From Nitrososphaeria archaeon (GTDB lineage Archaea; Thermoproteota; Nitrososphaeria; JACIWG01), in assembly GCA_026413865.1 (NCBI GenBank), contig JAOAKB010000002.1, positions 1 to 64,000 of the forward strand: DNA of 64,000 nucleotides. The letters are read 5' to 3'. The translations under genes were made by a program, and so were the position numbers. The notes under the pieces are model-generated. The model was given only the letters and a program-made list of their open reading frames with translations. It was not told where the DNA came from and did not search any database. How positions within the stretch are numbered: the first letter of the stretch is position 1; each line of letters begins with the position of its first letter. Shown here one piece after another: positions 47,081 to 57,243 of this stretch.

Positions 47081-48317
47081 AAAAATTATTGCAAAATCCT
47101 CTGGAAAAAATAGTGTTTCACCAGGCGAGTTTGTTCTAGCGGATGTTGATGTAGTTTTTGCACACGATGGTACAGCTTTACTTGCAATAGAGTCAATGCA
47201 GGAAATTGGTATAGAAAAAATTTTTGACAAGAATAAAGTAGTATTTTTTATAGACCATGCGTCACCTAGCCCTTCACCTCAAATATCGAACATACATTCT
47301 GCAATGAGAAAATTTGCTAGAAAACATGGCATCAAAATATATGATGCTGGATCAGGTATATGCCACCAAGTTTTGCCTGAAGAGGGATATGTTAAACCTG
47401 GTTCAGTAGTAGTTGGTGCAGACTCTCATACTGTGACACATGGTGCTTTTAATGCGTTTGCAACAGGCGTTGGAAGCACAGATGCAGCAATCGCTATGGC
47501 CACAGGAAAATTATGGTTCATGGTACCAGAATCTGTGAAAATTGTGGTTGAAGGCGAATTTAGAGATATGGTTATGTCAAAGGATCTCGTATTATATGTG
47601 TTAGGAGAGGTTGGAGCTGATGGACTAACTTATATGTCTGTAGAATATCATGGAAGTTGTATTGATCGCTTAAGTGTTGATTCACGGATGACAATTGCAA
47701 ACATGGCTGTTGAAATGGGTGCAAAATGTTGCCCAATGGAATTAAATAGTGCAACAGAAGAATGGTTAAAAGAAAGAGTAGGCAACTTTAAGCCAGTGAA
47801 AGCGGATAAGGATGCAAAATATTTTGATGAGCTTAATGTTAATGCATCAAAACTTGAGCCACTTGTTGCAGCACCATCAAATGTGGATAATGTGAAAAGT
47901 GTTAGGGAAGTTGAGGGTACAGAAGTGGATCAAGTGTTTATAGGCTCCTGTACAAATGGTAGACTTGAAGATATCAAAGTAGCATGTAGAATATTGGATG
48001 GAAAACAAGTTAAAACACGATGTATAGTTATACCAGCTTCAAGAAAAGTTTACTATGAAGCACTCAATAAAGGGTTCATAGATAAACTTGTTAAAGCAGG
48101 ATGTATTATAGGATTTCCAACATGTGGCCCATGTATTGGAGCACACATGGGCTTATTAGGAGATGGGGAAGTCGCAATATCAACAAGTAATAGAAACTTT
48201 ATTGGCAGAATGGGTTCAAGCAGTTCAAAAATTTATTTAGCAAGTCCCGCTACTGCAGCAGCGTCTGCCTTAGAAGGAAAAATTGTTGACCCGAGAAAAT
48301 ATGGTGAAAGTATATGA
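47055..48317 (+). CDS. Aconitase/3-isopropylmalate dehydratase family, large subunit
   Basis: VVGADSHTVTHGAFNAFATGVGSTDAA, VFIGSCTNGRLEDI, FPTCGPCIGAHMGLL, STSNRNFIGRMGS. Confidence 0.94.
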   Translation: MMSVSTLVEKIIAKSSGKNSVSPGEFVLADVDVVFAHDGTALLAIESMQEIGIEKIFDKNKVVFFIDHASPSPSPQISNIHSAMRKFARKHGIKIYDAGSGICHQVLPEEGYVKPGSVVVGADSHTVTHGAFNAFATGVGSTDAAIAMATGKLWFMVPESVKIVVEGEFRDMVMSKDLVLYVLGEVGADGLTYMSVEYHGSCIDRLSVDSRMTIANMAVEMGAKCCPMELNSATEEWLKERVGNFKPVKADKDAKYFDELNVNASKLEPLVAAPSNVDNVKSVREVEGTEVDQVFIGSCTNGRLEDIKVACRILDGKQVKTRCIVIPASRKVYYEALNKGFIDKLVKAGCIIGFPTCGPCIGAHMGLLGDGEVAISTSNRNFIGRMGSSSSKIYLASPATAAASALEGKIVDPRKYGESI

Positions 48318-48832
48318 AGATAAGTGGCAAATGTGTTAGATTGGGAGATCACATAAACACAGATTTAATAATTTCTGGAAAGTACAAGTATAGGACACAA
48401 GATATAAAAGAACTTGCAAAATATGTTTTTGAAGATCTTGACCCAAAACTTAAGGAAAGACTTTATGGAGGAAGTATCATTGTTGCACAGAAAAATTTTG
48501 GATGCGGTTCAAGCAGAGAACAAGCGCCTAGAGTACTAAAGGCTGCAGGAGTCAACGCTGTTATTGCAGAATCTTTTGCAAGAATATTCTTTAGAAACGC
48601 AATAAATGTTGGACTCCCAGTAATTATTTCAGAAGAAAAATTTATAAAAATGGTCAAAGATAATGAACCATTAACCATCGACCTTTCATCAGGAAAAGTT
48701 TATGCTCTAGAAACAGGTTTAGAAGCAAATATTAAACCTTATCCCCATTTCATGTTGAAGATTGTTGAAGCAGGAGGAATAGCGGAATACTTTAAAATTC
48801 ATAGAATGTTTCCTTGGGAAACAAAACTATAA
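48314..48832 (+). CDS. Aconitase/3-isopropylmalate dehydratase family, small subunit
   Basis: [83 protein letters not shown]. Confidence 0.94.
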   Translation: MKISGKCVRLGDHINTDLIISGKYKYRTQDIKELAKYVFEDLDPKLKERLYGGSIIVAQKNFGCGSSREQAPRVLKAAGVNAVIAESFARIFFRNAINVGLPVIISEEKFIKMVKDNEPLTIDLSSGKVYALETGLEANIKPYPHFMLKIVEAGGIAEYFKIHRMFPWETKL

Positions 48833-48916
48833 AATCTTTTAAAACAAAATTACTTTAAATTTTAATTAATTTGATAATATTTAAATAGATGTGGCCCTAA
48901 AAAAATTTGATAAAAA

Positions 48917-49384
48917 ATGAATGTTAAAGATGTTTCAAAGGAGATGGTTAAAGAAGAATATGAACTTTCCCAAAGACTGCTGAAACTTGCTGAGACAATA
49001 GATAGTGGTGTCATAAAAGCACTTTTGACAACTGTAGCATTTGATTCAGAAAAACATTCACATCTTTATATTGCAATACTAGATTTATTGGACAAAAGTA
49101 GGAAAATGGTACCTGAAAGTGATATTGAAAAAATTCAAGATGAAATAGAATTACATATAAAAATTGAAAGCAAAATGTATCAGACAGTAAAAAGCTTGCT
49201 TGAAGATATTGATGACCCAAAGATAAAAATGATACTTCAGCTTATAATGGAAGATGAAATAAGACATCATAAAATATTTCAAGAATTAAAAAATGTTATT
49301 ATGTCCAAAGAGGCTTTAACAGAAGATGTGGTCTGGGACATGGTCTGGAAAGATGCAGTATTCCATGGGGGGCCAGGAGGATAA
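48917..49384 (+). CDS. Ferritin-like/rubrerythrin-fold protein
   Basis: EEYELSQRLLKLAE, FDSEKHSHLY, IELHIKIESKMYQTVKSLL, IMEDEIRHHKIFQEL. Confidence 0.7.
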   Translation: MNVKDVSKEMVKEEYELSQRLLKLAETIDSGVIKALLTTVAFDSEKHSHLYIAILDLLDKSRKMVPESDIEKIQDEIELHIKIESKMYQTVKSLLEDIDDPKIKMILQLIMEDEIRHHKIFQELKNVIMSKEALTEDVVWDMVWKDAVFHGGPGG

Positions 49385-49445
49385 AGAACATAATTAATTT
49401 TTTTATATTAAAAATATATATTCACCTGTTTGGTCTTAGTGTTGG

Positions 49446-50672
49446 GTGGTAAATCTAACAAGCAAAAAAAATATTAATGATAGAGAAACCAATTCAACTA
49501 AACAATTAAAAGGCTTTTCCACTAAAAGTATCCATGGACACGAATTTTATGATCCAGAATTAGGTTTATTTAAGGTTCCAATCTATCAAACAGTAGTTTG
49601 GGAACAATTTGATAAAATAACTGGATTGCCAAGAAAAACATCCAGAGAGACTGAATTAAAATATTCGAGAGAAGAGAATCCTACAGTCTATGCGTTGGAA
49701 AAAGTTTTAGCAAAACTTGATGATACAGAGGATGCGCTTGCCTTCAATTGTGGTATGGCTGCTATTTCAACCATTTATCTTTCGACCCTAGAAAGTGGTT
49801 CCACCATTCTAATATCTAAAGAAGCATATGGTGTCACACAGCAGCTTGCTTTAAATTTAGGCAAATATGGTGTAAAAACATTATTTGGTGGACCAAATAC
49901 TGAGGAAATAATTGACCTGATAGATGATAAAGTGAGTCTTGTTGTAGTTGAAACCATAACAAATCCTTTACTCAAAGTTATAGATGTAAACGAGGTTATA
50001 AAAGTATGTAAGGAAAACAATGTAAAGATTGTTGTCGATAACACATTTGCAACACCAATACTTTATAGACCAGTAAAGAATGGTGCGTGGCTGGTACTCT
50101 ACAGTCTAACTAAATATCTTTCAGGCCATAATGATGTAATTGGAGGATCAGTTGCAGGAGACAAAGAAACAATTAAAGTACTATGGGACTGGCGCAAGAA
50201 TCTTGGAACAATAATGAATCCATTTGAAGCATATCTTGTAATTCGTGGGCTGGAAACGTTAGAAGTTAGATTTATTAAACAATGTGAAAACGCTTTAGAA
50301 ATCGCTGAATTCTTGAAAGATAATCCTAACGTTGAGGAAGTCTATTACCCAGGTTTAAAAGATAACGCCTACCATTCTATTGCAAACAAGGTCTTTGAAC
50401 ATCAATTATACGGTGGAGTAGTAAGTTTCAAGGTTAAGGGAGGGAAGGAGTCAGCATTCAATTTCTTTAAAAAGATCAAAGTAATAAAGTCTACACCAAG
50501 CCTTGGCGGAGTAGAAACATTAGCAACATATCCAATATTAAGTGCATCAAAGAGTATGCCTCAATCTTTAAAAGAGGAATTGGGTATAACGGATAATTTG
50601 ATAAGATTGTCCGTAGGATTAGAGGATATTGAAGATTTGAAGGAGGATATAGAGCAAGCCTTAAAAAGTTAG
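49446..50672 (+). CDS. PLP-dependent trans-sulfuration enzyme (cystathionine gamma-synthase/lyase family)
   Basis: TKSIHGHEFYDPELGLFKVPIYQTVVWEQ, LKYSREENPTVYALEKVLAKLDDTEDALAFNCGMAAI, VDNTFATPILYRP, YSLTKYLSGHNDVIGG. Confidence 0.94.
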   Translation: MVNLTSKKNINDRETNSTKQLKGFSTKSIHGHEFYDPELGLFKVPIYQTVVWEQFDKITGLPRKTSRETELKYSREENPTVYALEKVLAKLDDTEDALAFNCGMAAISTIYLSTLESGSTILISKEAYGVTQQLALNLGKYGVKTLFGGPNTEEIIDLIDDKVSLVVVETITNPLLKVIDVNEVIKVCKENNVKIVVDNTFATPILYRPVKNGAWLVLYSLTKYLSGHNDVIGGSVAGDKETIKVLWDWRKNLGTIMNPFEAYLVIRGLETLEVRFIKQCENALEIAEFLKDNPNVEEVYYPGLKDNAYHSIANKVFEHQLYGGVVSFKVKGGKESAFNFFKKIKVIKSTPSLGGVETLATYPILSASKSMPQSLKEELGITDNLIRLSVGLEDIEDLKEDIEQALKS

Positions 50673-50845
50673 AGGACATATAAATTTAAATAATACAATT
50701 TTTTGACTGAAGATGTTGAGGCTGAAATGGGTGGATTAGTTCATCTGTTCAAAGATTGAATATAGACAACCATTTTTAAATATAGAAACAGTTTTCGTGA
50801 ACAAACATTTTATAGAACTAACAAGATGTTTTGAGGTGAAAAATT

Positions 50846-51829
50846 TTGGCTAATATTTCATTTGCGATACCTAAAGGGTCTCTTGAAAAAGCAACTTACG
50901 ATTTTATAGAAAAAGCGTTCATCAAACTATATGGCAAAGAAAGAAGCTACAGGCCAACATCAAGTGATACGGAAATCAAGTTTAAAATTTTAAGACCACA
51001 AGAAATACCAATATATGTTTCTGATGGATTATATGATTTAGGGATAACAGGCTTAGACTGGGTTCAAGAAACATCAGCAGATGTCAAAGTTCTTTTAAAC
51101 CTTGAATATGGTCAAACAAAACTTGTTTTTGCAGTTCCAAAAACATTTGAAGCAAACAATATGAATGAAATGATTAAAAAATACTGGTCTGAAAATAGGA
51201 CACTAAGAATCTCGACAGAGTATCCTTTATCTATTTCAAAATATCTTATGTCACTCTCTGAATACAAGCAGATTTATGGCGGAATAAAGCCTATTATTAT
51301 CACCCCATGGTGGAAGACTGGCGAAAATAAGAATATACAAATATATCTTTCATTTGGTGCTACTGAAGCAAAACCTCCAGAAGAGGCAGACGCAATTGCA
51401 GACGTTTCAGAAACAGGCACAACACTAGAACAGAACGGATTAAAGCCATTAGACTTAATAATAGATTCACAAGCTGTACTAATAGCAAACAAAAGTTCTT
51501 TATCTAATGAATTGAAGAGAGAAAAAATATATGACATTATAGCACTCTTTAGAGGAGTTATAGAAAGTGGGAAAAAATTGCATATATTCGTTAACGTTAA
51601 AGAAGAAAACCTTCAACCACTTGTTTCACTCTTGCCTGGACTAAAGGGGCCAACTATAAGTAAACTTTCTAAGCCCGGATGGTACGCAGTTAACACAGTA
51701 ATATCACGTTCAGAATACATGAAGCTTCTTCCAAAACTAAGAAAACTGGCTCAAGGTCTAGTGGTACATGAGCCACAACTGATAATGCCCTTAGAGGATA
51801 TAGCGAAGGAAGAAAACGGTGAAAAATAA
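50846..51829 (+). CDS. hisG: ATP phosphoribosyltransferase
   Basis: TTG start; FAIPKGSLEKATYDFIEKA, DGLYDLGITGLDWVQE, ADAIADVSETGTTLEQNGL; first gene of the his cluster. Confidence 0.93.
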   Translation: MANISFAIPKGSLEKATYDFIEKAFIKLYGKERSYRPTSSDTEIKFKILRPQEIPIYVSDGLYDLGITGLDWVQETSADVKVLLNLEYGQTKLVFAVPKTFEANNMNEMIKKYWSENRTLRISTEYPLSISKYLMSLSEYKQIYGGIKPIIITPWWKTGENKNIQIYLSFGATEAKPPEEADAIADVSETGTTLEQNGLKPLDLIIDSQAVLIANKSSLSNELKREKIYDIIALFRGVIESGKKLHIFVNVKEENLQPLVSLLPGLKGPTISKLSKPGWYAVNTVISRSEYMKLLPKLRKLAQGLVVHEPQLIMPLEDIAKEENGEK

Positions 51830-51831
51830 GA

Positions 51832-53109
51832 TTGAAAACTTACTACATTAACAGAGAAAATATTAGAATGGTATTATCTAATATAAAAGAAAAGAGAACT
51901 TACATGAAAGATAGGGAAGAGATGGTGTTAAAGGTAATAGAGGATGTAAAAAGAAGAGGGGATGACGCATTAATTGAATACACTAAAATTTTTGATGGTA
52001 TTATACTGTCAAAGGATAAGATTCCCGTTAAAAGTGAGGAAATAAAAAATGCATACAGTTATATTAGTGAAGAACAGATTAAGGCATTAAAGATATTAAA
52101 AGAAAATATAGAGAAAGTTGAAAAAGAAACCTTCAATAGAATGTTCTTTAAAATTGAAAATGATGGCTTCCAAATTATACAAACTTTAAAGCCAATAAAT
52201 AGTGTTGGATGCTATGTACCTGGCGGTGAAGCGTCTTATCCTTCTACAGTGTTAATGGCAGCTATACCAGCAAAAGTTGCTGGAGTAAAGAGGGTTATTG
52301 TTGTTTCTCCACCAAAAAATTTGAGCGCACCACTATTGGTTGCGGCAGACATAGCAGGTGTTACAGAAATCTATCGTATAGGTGGTGCACATGCTATTGC
52401 AGCACTAGCCTACGGAACCGAAACAGTTAAGCCTGTGGATAAAATTGTTGGCCCTGGAGGAAAGTATGTGACTTTAGCGAAGGCTGCTGTAGCATGTGAT
52501 GTTGCAATAGATATGCTAGCAGGTCCTTCAGAACTTGTTATATATGCTGAGGGGGAAAGTTATGCTGAACAGATCGTGCTCGACCTTATTGCGCAAGCAG
52601 AACATAGCTCAGACACAATATGTGGACTTGTGACAACCTCTTCTAATCTCATTAAACGGGTTGCACAGCTTCTACCAGAGTATATTATGTCAGCACATAG
52701 ACGTAATATTGTTAATTTGTCTATCGAAAACAATGGCTTTCTAGCTTTAGCTGAAAATGAGGAAGTTGCAGTAGACTTCATCAACGAGCTTGCACCAGAA
52801 CATTTAGAAATATTCTCAAAAGATTATGAAAAAATTCTTGATTCGATTAAAAATGTGGGTGCGATTATGATAAATGGTTCAAGTGTGGTAACAGACTATT
52901 ATTGTGGAATAAACCATATACTCCCTACAAGTGGACAGGCAAGATATAGGGGGGGATTATCTTGTCTAGACTTTGTTAAAATCGTGAAAGTTATTGTAGC
53001 GTCAGAAAAATATTCTGAAAAAACACATTTTGTAATAGAACAACTCGGAAAATGTGAGGGATTACTTAATCATGTAAATAGTTTAATGTATAGAAAAGAG
53101 ATAAGGTGA
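51832..53109 (+). CDS. hisD: Histidinol dehydrogenase
   Basis: VGCYVPGGEASYPSTVLMAAIPAKVAGV, IYRIGGAHAIAALAYGTETV, IVGPGGKYVTLAK, AGPSELVIYA, DYYCGINHILPTSGQARY. Confidence 0.97.
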   Translation: MKTYYINRENIRMVLSNIKEKRTYMKDREEMVLKVIEDVKRRGDDALIEYTKIFDGIILSKDKIPVKSEEIKNAYSYISEEQIKALKILKENIEKVEKETFNRMFFKIENDGFQIIQTLKPINSVGCYVPGGEASYPSTVLMAAIPAKVAGVKRVIVVSPPKNLSAPLLVAADIAGVTEIYRIGGAHAIAALAYGTETVKPVDKIVGPGGKYVTLAKAAVACDVAIDMLAGPSELVIYAEGESYAEQIVLDLIAQAEHSSDTICGLVTTSSNLIKRVAQLLPEYIMSAHRRNIVNLSIENNGFLALAENEEVAVDFINELAPEHLEIFSKDYEKILDSIKNVGAIMINGSSVVTDYYCGINHILPTSGQARYRGGLSCLDFVKIVKVIVASEKYSEKTHFVIEQLGKCEGLLNHVNSLMYRKEIR

Positions 53110-53155
53110 TTATAAATTGTATCTTTTATTCAATTAAATTTTTGAGGGAAACTAA

Positions 53156-54232
53156 ATGCCTGGAAACTATATTAAATTAGAGGACAAGAGAATATATTTG
53201 CATAAAAATTTTATAGAAGTTAAGAATAGTATAGAAAAACTGGTTTTTGATTGTGATGGCGTTCTAATAAATACAAACAATTCTTATAGAAAGACTATAA
53301 GAGAGACACTTTCAATAATCTTTAAGCCCTTTCCTCAAAGAAGATTTATTGGATATAGGGAAATTGAAAAGCTAAAGTTTACAGGAATTTACAACAATGA
53401 CTGGGATACAACATACGCTTTAGCACTGTTTCTCTTTACAACCCTATCAGAGGAGCAGACTAAAGAATTAGTTAAATGGTTGACACTACAGAAAAATGAT
53501 ACTAGTTCTAAATCTTGTAAAAAGGGGTTTAACATAGAACTTCAAAGCTTCTTAAATAGCATAGAATCTGATCCAATTAAAGACCCTGAAAAATATGCAA
53601 CAAAAGTATGCAAAGAAAAGGGAACATATAATGAACTAGAAGAATTTATTAAGATAATTGGAAAGCCAACTAATGTTCGAGAAAGTCTGCTAGCAAAAAT
53701 CTTTGATTCAATATATTATGGAGAAAAACTCTTTCAAAAAATATATAATATTGTTCCTCCAATCAAGATTCCAAAAGGAAATATTGAAACAGAAAGATTG
53801 TATATCAGTAAAAGAACATTATTATTTTTAAAAGAAACTTTCAATTCAAAAATATATCTACTTACAGGCAGATCTAAAATTTCAATTCAATACAAAATGA
53901 GATATATGGAAGAATATTTTGATACAAAAAAATCATATTTTATAGAAGATATAGTTAGGGATGGTGTTGGAAACATAAATTTATTTAAAAAGCCTTCTCC
54001 AATACCATTAATAAATTTGGCAGACAATCAACCAACATTATATATTGGAGATTCAACAGAAGATTTGATATTGGCTAAAAAGGCTAAGGATGTTTCAAAC
54101 AAAATATATTTTGCCGGAATAGTTAATCCAAATGATAAAATGGTAAGAAGATATTTTATGGAATCAAATGCAGATTTAATCGTTTTATCAGTTAATGACT
54201 TACCAAAAGTATTTAAGAACAAGATAAAGTGA
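53156..54232 (+). CDS. HAD-superfamily phosphatase-like protein inside the his cluster
   Basis: LVFDCDGVLINTNNSYRKT (HAD motif I), IYLLTGRSK, LYIGDSTEDLILAKKA (motif IV). Confidence 0.82.
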   Translation: MPGNYIKLEDKRIYLHKNFIEVKNSIEKLVFDCDGVLINTNNSYRKTIRETLSIIFKPFPQRRFIGYREIEKLKFTGIYNNDWDTTYALALFLFTTLSEEQTKELVKWLTLQKNDTSSKSCKKGFNIELQSFLNSIESDPIKDPEKYATKVCKEKGTYNELEEFIKIIGKPTNVRESLLAKIFDSIYYGEKLFQKIYNIVPPIKIPKGNIETERLYISKRTLLFLKETFNSKIYLLTGRSKISIQYKMRYMEEYFDTKKSYFIEDIVRDGVGNINLFKKPSPIPLINLADNQPTLYIGDSTEDLILAKKAKDVSNKIYFAGIVNPNDKMVRRYFMESNADLIVLSVNDLPKVFKNKIK

Positions 54233-54240
54233 TTTAGTTT

Positions 54241-54816
54241 ATGAGAATAATGAAATTGGAACGTAAAACAAAGGAAACAGAAATAGTTATCACATTAAAT
54301 TTAGACGGAAGTGGCAAATATGAAATTGACACACCAATAGCCTTTTTAAATCACATGTTAAGTGAACTAGCGGTCCACTCCTTAATGGATCTACAGATTA
54401 AAGCAAAGGGTGACCTTAAGCATCATATTATTGAAGATGTCGCAATAGTTTTAGGAAATGCAATAAAAGATGCTTTAGGAGATAGAATAGGATTAAGAAG
54501 GTTTGGTTACGCTATGGTCCCAATGGATGATGCACTTGCATTAGCGAGTGTTGACCTTGTTAATAGACCGTATGTGTCAATAAAAATGAAGCTTGAAAAG
54601 CAAAGAGTTGAAGATGTAGCCTGTGAAGACATAATACACTTTATTGAAACTTTTGCTAAAAACATTCCCTGCACATTACATGTGGAAATTTTAAAGGGTG
54701 AAAATGTCCATCATAAGATTGAGGCAGCATTCAAGGCAATAGCGCTTTCATTAAGGGAGGCATGGTCCTATGATGAAAGAAGAGTGGGCAGTCCGAGCTC
54801 TAAAGGACTGATGTAA
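54241..54816 (+). CDS. hisB: Imidazoleglycerol-phosphate dehydratase
   Basis: PIAFLNHMLSELAVHSLMDLQIKAKGDLKHHIIEDVAIVLGNAI, MDDALALASVDLVNRPY. Confidence 0.96.
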   Translation: MRIMKLERKTKETEIVITLNLDGSGKYEIDTPIAFLNHMLSELAVHSLMDLQIKAKGDLKHHIIEDVAIVLGNAIKDALGDRIGLRRFGYAMVPMDDALALASVDLVNRPYVSIKMKLEKQRVEDVACEDIIHFIETFAKNIPCTLHVEILKGENVHHKIEAAFKAIALSLREAWSYDERRVGSPSSKGLM

Positions 54817-55419
54817 ATGATTTTTGCAGTTATAGATTATGGAGCAAGTAACATGTTCAGTCTTATAGCATCCCTTAAACGAGCAAATGTACAAGTAAAA
54901 ATAGTTGATGAAAGAGAAAGATTAGAAAAATATTCTGCTATAATATTACCTGGTGTTGGAAATTTCACTTCAGCTGTTCAAAAGATATCTAATCTTAAAA
55001 ATGAAATTTTAGACGCAGTAGCTAAAGGAACATACATTTTTGGAATATGTTTAGGCATGCAGTTACTATTTAATGAAAGCGAAGAAGGACAAGGGGAAGG
55101 TTTAAGCATATTTAGAGGAAAAGTAGTAAAGTTTCCAAAAACAATAAAAGTACCGCATATGGGCTGGAATCTTGTAGAACCTCAAGGATATAGCTTACTG
55201 TTATCAGATTTTGAGAGAGAAAGGTGGGCTTACTTTGCACACTCCTATTATCCAAACCCTTCCAACAACAATATTGTTAAAGGGATAACACATTATGGTA
55301 TAAAATTTGTTTCTGTTGTAGAAGAAGGAAACATATTTGGGACACAATTTCATCCGGAAAAGTCTGGAGAATTTGGTAGACGAATTATTAAAAATTTTGT
55401 AGAATATGTTAGAAGGTGA
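54817..55419 (+). CDS. hisH: Imidazole glycerol phosphate synthase, glutaminase subunit
   Basis: VIDYGASNMFSLIASLKRA, GVGNF, YIFGICLGMQLLF, FGTQFHPEKSGEFG. Confidence 0.96.
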   Translation: MIFAVIDYGASNMFSLIASLKRANVQVKIVDERERLEKYSAIILPGVGNFTSAVQKISNLKNEILDAVAKGTYIFGICLGMQLLFNESEEGQGEGLSIFRGKVVKFPKTIKVPHMGWNLVEPQGYSLLLSDFERERWAYFAHSYYPNPSNNNIVKGITHYGIKFVSVVEEGNIFGTQFHPEKSGEFGRRIIKNFVEYVRR

Positions 55420-55425
55420 GAGTTT

Positions 55426-56145
55426 TTGGAAATATTGCCTGCAATAGACTTGATGGATGGTAAGGTTGTAAGATTAATAAGAGGGCAACCATCAAACATT
55501 ATTGTATATTCGGATAATCCTTGTAAAGTTGCATTAGAATGGGAGAAAAGTGGAGTCCCAGGAATACACGTTATCGATCTTAATGCAGCATTTGGTTCAG
55601 GAAATAATCGAAAAATAGTCAAAAAAATATGTGAGAATATAAGGTTGCCAATAAACTTTGGAGGGGGATTGCATACAATTGAAGATATAGAGGAAGCATT
55701 TAGTATAGGAGTTAGTAGAGTTATTGTTGGATCAGCAATCTTTACAAGAAAACTTGAGTTAGAGGAGGTACTATCTTTTGGAAAAGATAAGGTTATTGTA
55801 GCAATTGATCACAAGAACGGTAAAGTTACAATAGATGGATGGAAAACAGTTTTATCTATAGACATATATGATGCAATGAAAAGTCTCTGGTCTAGGGGTG
55901 CAAGACTCTTTCTTACAACCAATACACAAACAGATGGAACGTTAGAGGGTATAGATATCCAATACCTAAAAAAGGTAGAAGAATTTTTAAAACAAGTCTA
56001 TGTAGCAGGAGGAATATCCTCAATAAGTGATCTATTAATCTTGAAGCAGATGAAGGTTAAAGGTGTAGTTTTAGGAAGAGTATTATATGATAAGATTATA
56101 GATATTAAAGAGGCTTTAGAGGTTGCTAAAGATGACTGTAGCTAA
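55426..56145 (+). CDS. hisA: ProFAR isomerase
   Basis: [64 protein letters not shown]. Confidence 0.96.
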   Translation: MEILPAIDLMDGKVVRLIRGQPSNIIVYSDNPCKVALEWEKSGVPGIHVIDLNAAFGSGNNRKIVKKICENIRLPINFGGGLHTIEDIEEAFSIGVSRVIVGSAIFTRKLELEEVLSFGKDKVIVAIDHKNGKVTIDGWKTVLSIDIYDAMKSLWSRGARLFLTTNTQTDGTLEGIDIQYLKKVEEFLKQVYVAGGISSISDLLILKQMKVKGVVLGRVLYDKIIDIKEALEVAKDDCS

Positions 56146-56899
56146 AAGAATAATACCATGCTTAGACGTTGATAATGGTAAAGTTGTAAAGGGCAGACAT
56201 TTTGTCGAACTAAGAGAGGCAGGGGAGCCAGTTGAACTTGCAACAAGATACAGGGACGAAGGTGCAGACGAACTAGTCTTTCTCGATATTACTGCAACAG
56301 TTGAATCACGGAACACATTATATGATGTGGTGAGGAATGTTGCTGAAGTTTTAGACATACCTTTTACAGTAGGAGGAGGAATAAGAAGTATAGAGGACGC
56401 TTACAAAATATTAAGAAATGGCGCTGACAAAATTTCAATAAATACAATGGCTGTTGAAAAACCTGAAATAATCAAAGAACTTTCTATAAAATATGGAGCA
56501 CAGTGTGTTGTTGTAGCAATAGATGCAAAAAGAACATATAGGACAAAATCAGGATTTGAAGTATATACTCATGGTGCAAGAGTTCCAAGAAATATAGATG
56601 CACTAGAATGGGCTAAAAGAGTTGAAGAATTAGGTGCAGGAGAAATTCTTTTAACCTCAATTGATAGAGATGGAACAAAGGAAGGATACGACCTAGAACT
56701 AACTTCACTTATTTCCTCAAATGTTAACATTCCAGTTATTGCTAGTGGTGGTGGAGGCACACTTGAGCACATTTATGAGGCACTAACTTTAGGAAAAGCT
56801 GATGCTGCACTCGCAGCATCTATTTTCCACTACAAAGAATATACAATTAGAGAAGTTAAAGAATATTTGAAAAGAAGAGGAGTGATGGTTAGATTATGA
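56123..56899 (+). CDS. hisF: Imidazole glycerol phosphate synthase, cyclase subunit
   Basis: [67 protein letters not shown]; likely starts at 56132 (MTVAKRI). Confidence 0.97.
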   Translation: MLKMTVAKRIIPCLDVDNGKVVKGRHFVELREAGEPVELATRYRDEGADELVFLDITATVESRNTLYDVVRNVAEVLDIPFTVGGGIRSIEDAYKILRNGADKISINTMAVEKPEIIKELSIKYGAQCVVVAIDAKRTYRTKSGFEVYTHGARVPRNIDALEWAKRVEELGAGEILLTSIDRDGTKEGYDLELTSLISSNVNIPVIASGGGGTLEHIYEALTLGKADAALAASIFHYKEYTIREVKEYLKRRGVMVRL

Positions 56900-57237
56900 A
56901 ATTTGATATAGAGTATGTTAAGTTAGAAGATTTAATGTTTAAGGAACAATGGCTATTACCTGTGGTGGTTCAAGATGTCAACACTAAAGAGGTTCTTATG
57001 GTAGCGTATGCGAACAAGGAGGCAGTATCTAAAACTTTGGAAACAGGATATGCACATTTTTGGAGTAGAAGCAGAAAGAAACTTTGGAAAAAGGGTGAAA
57101 CTTCAGGCAACTTTATAAAGGTAGAAAAGATTCTTGTAGACTGTGACAACGATACACTGCTATATTTGGCTTTTCCAACTGGACCAACATGTCATACAGG
57201 AAGAGTTTCATGCTTTTTTAAAGAATTAACTGTTTAA
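56896..57237 (+). CDS. hisI: Phosphoribosyl-AMP cyclohydrolase
   Basis: [83 protein letters not shown]. Confidence 0.97.
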   Translation: MKFDIEYVKLEDLMFKEQWLLPVVVQDVNTKEVLMVAYANKEAVSKTLETGYAHFWSRSRKKLWKKGETSGNFIKVEKILVDCDNDTLLYLAFPTGPTCHTGRVSCFFKELTV

Positions 57238-57243
57238 GCGTTA

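Noticed and set aside
50695-50760. Possible C/D-box sRNA (CTGAAGATGTTGAGGCTGAAATGG...)
   Set aside because: CTGA-like boxes are present but no proper RTGATGA C box in the right order; insufficient support.
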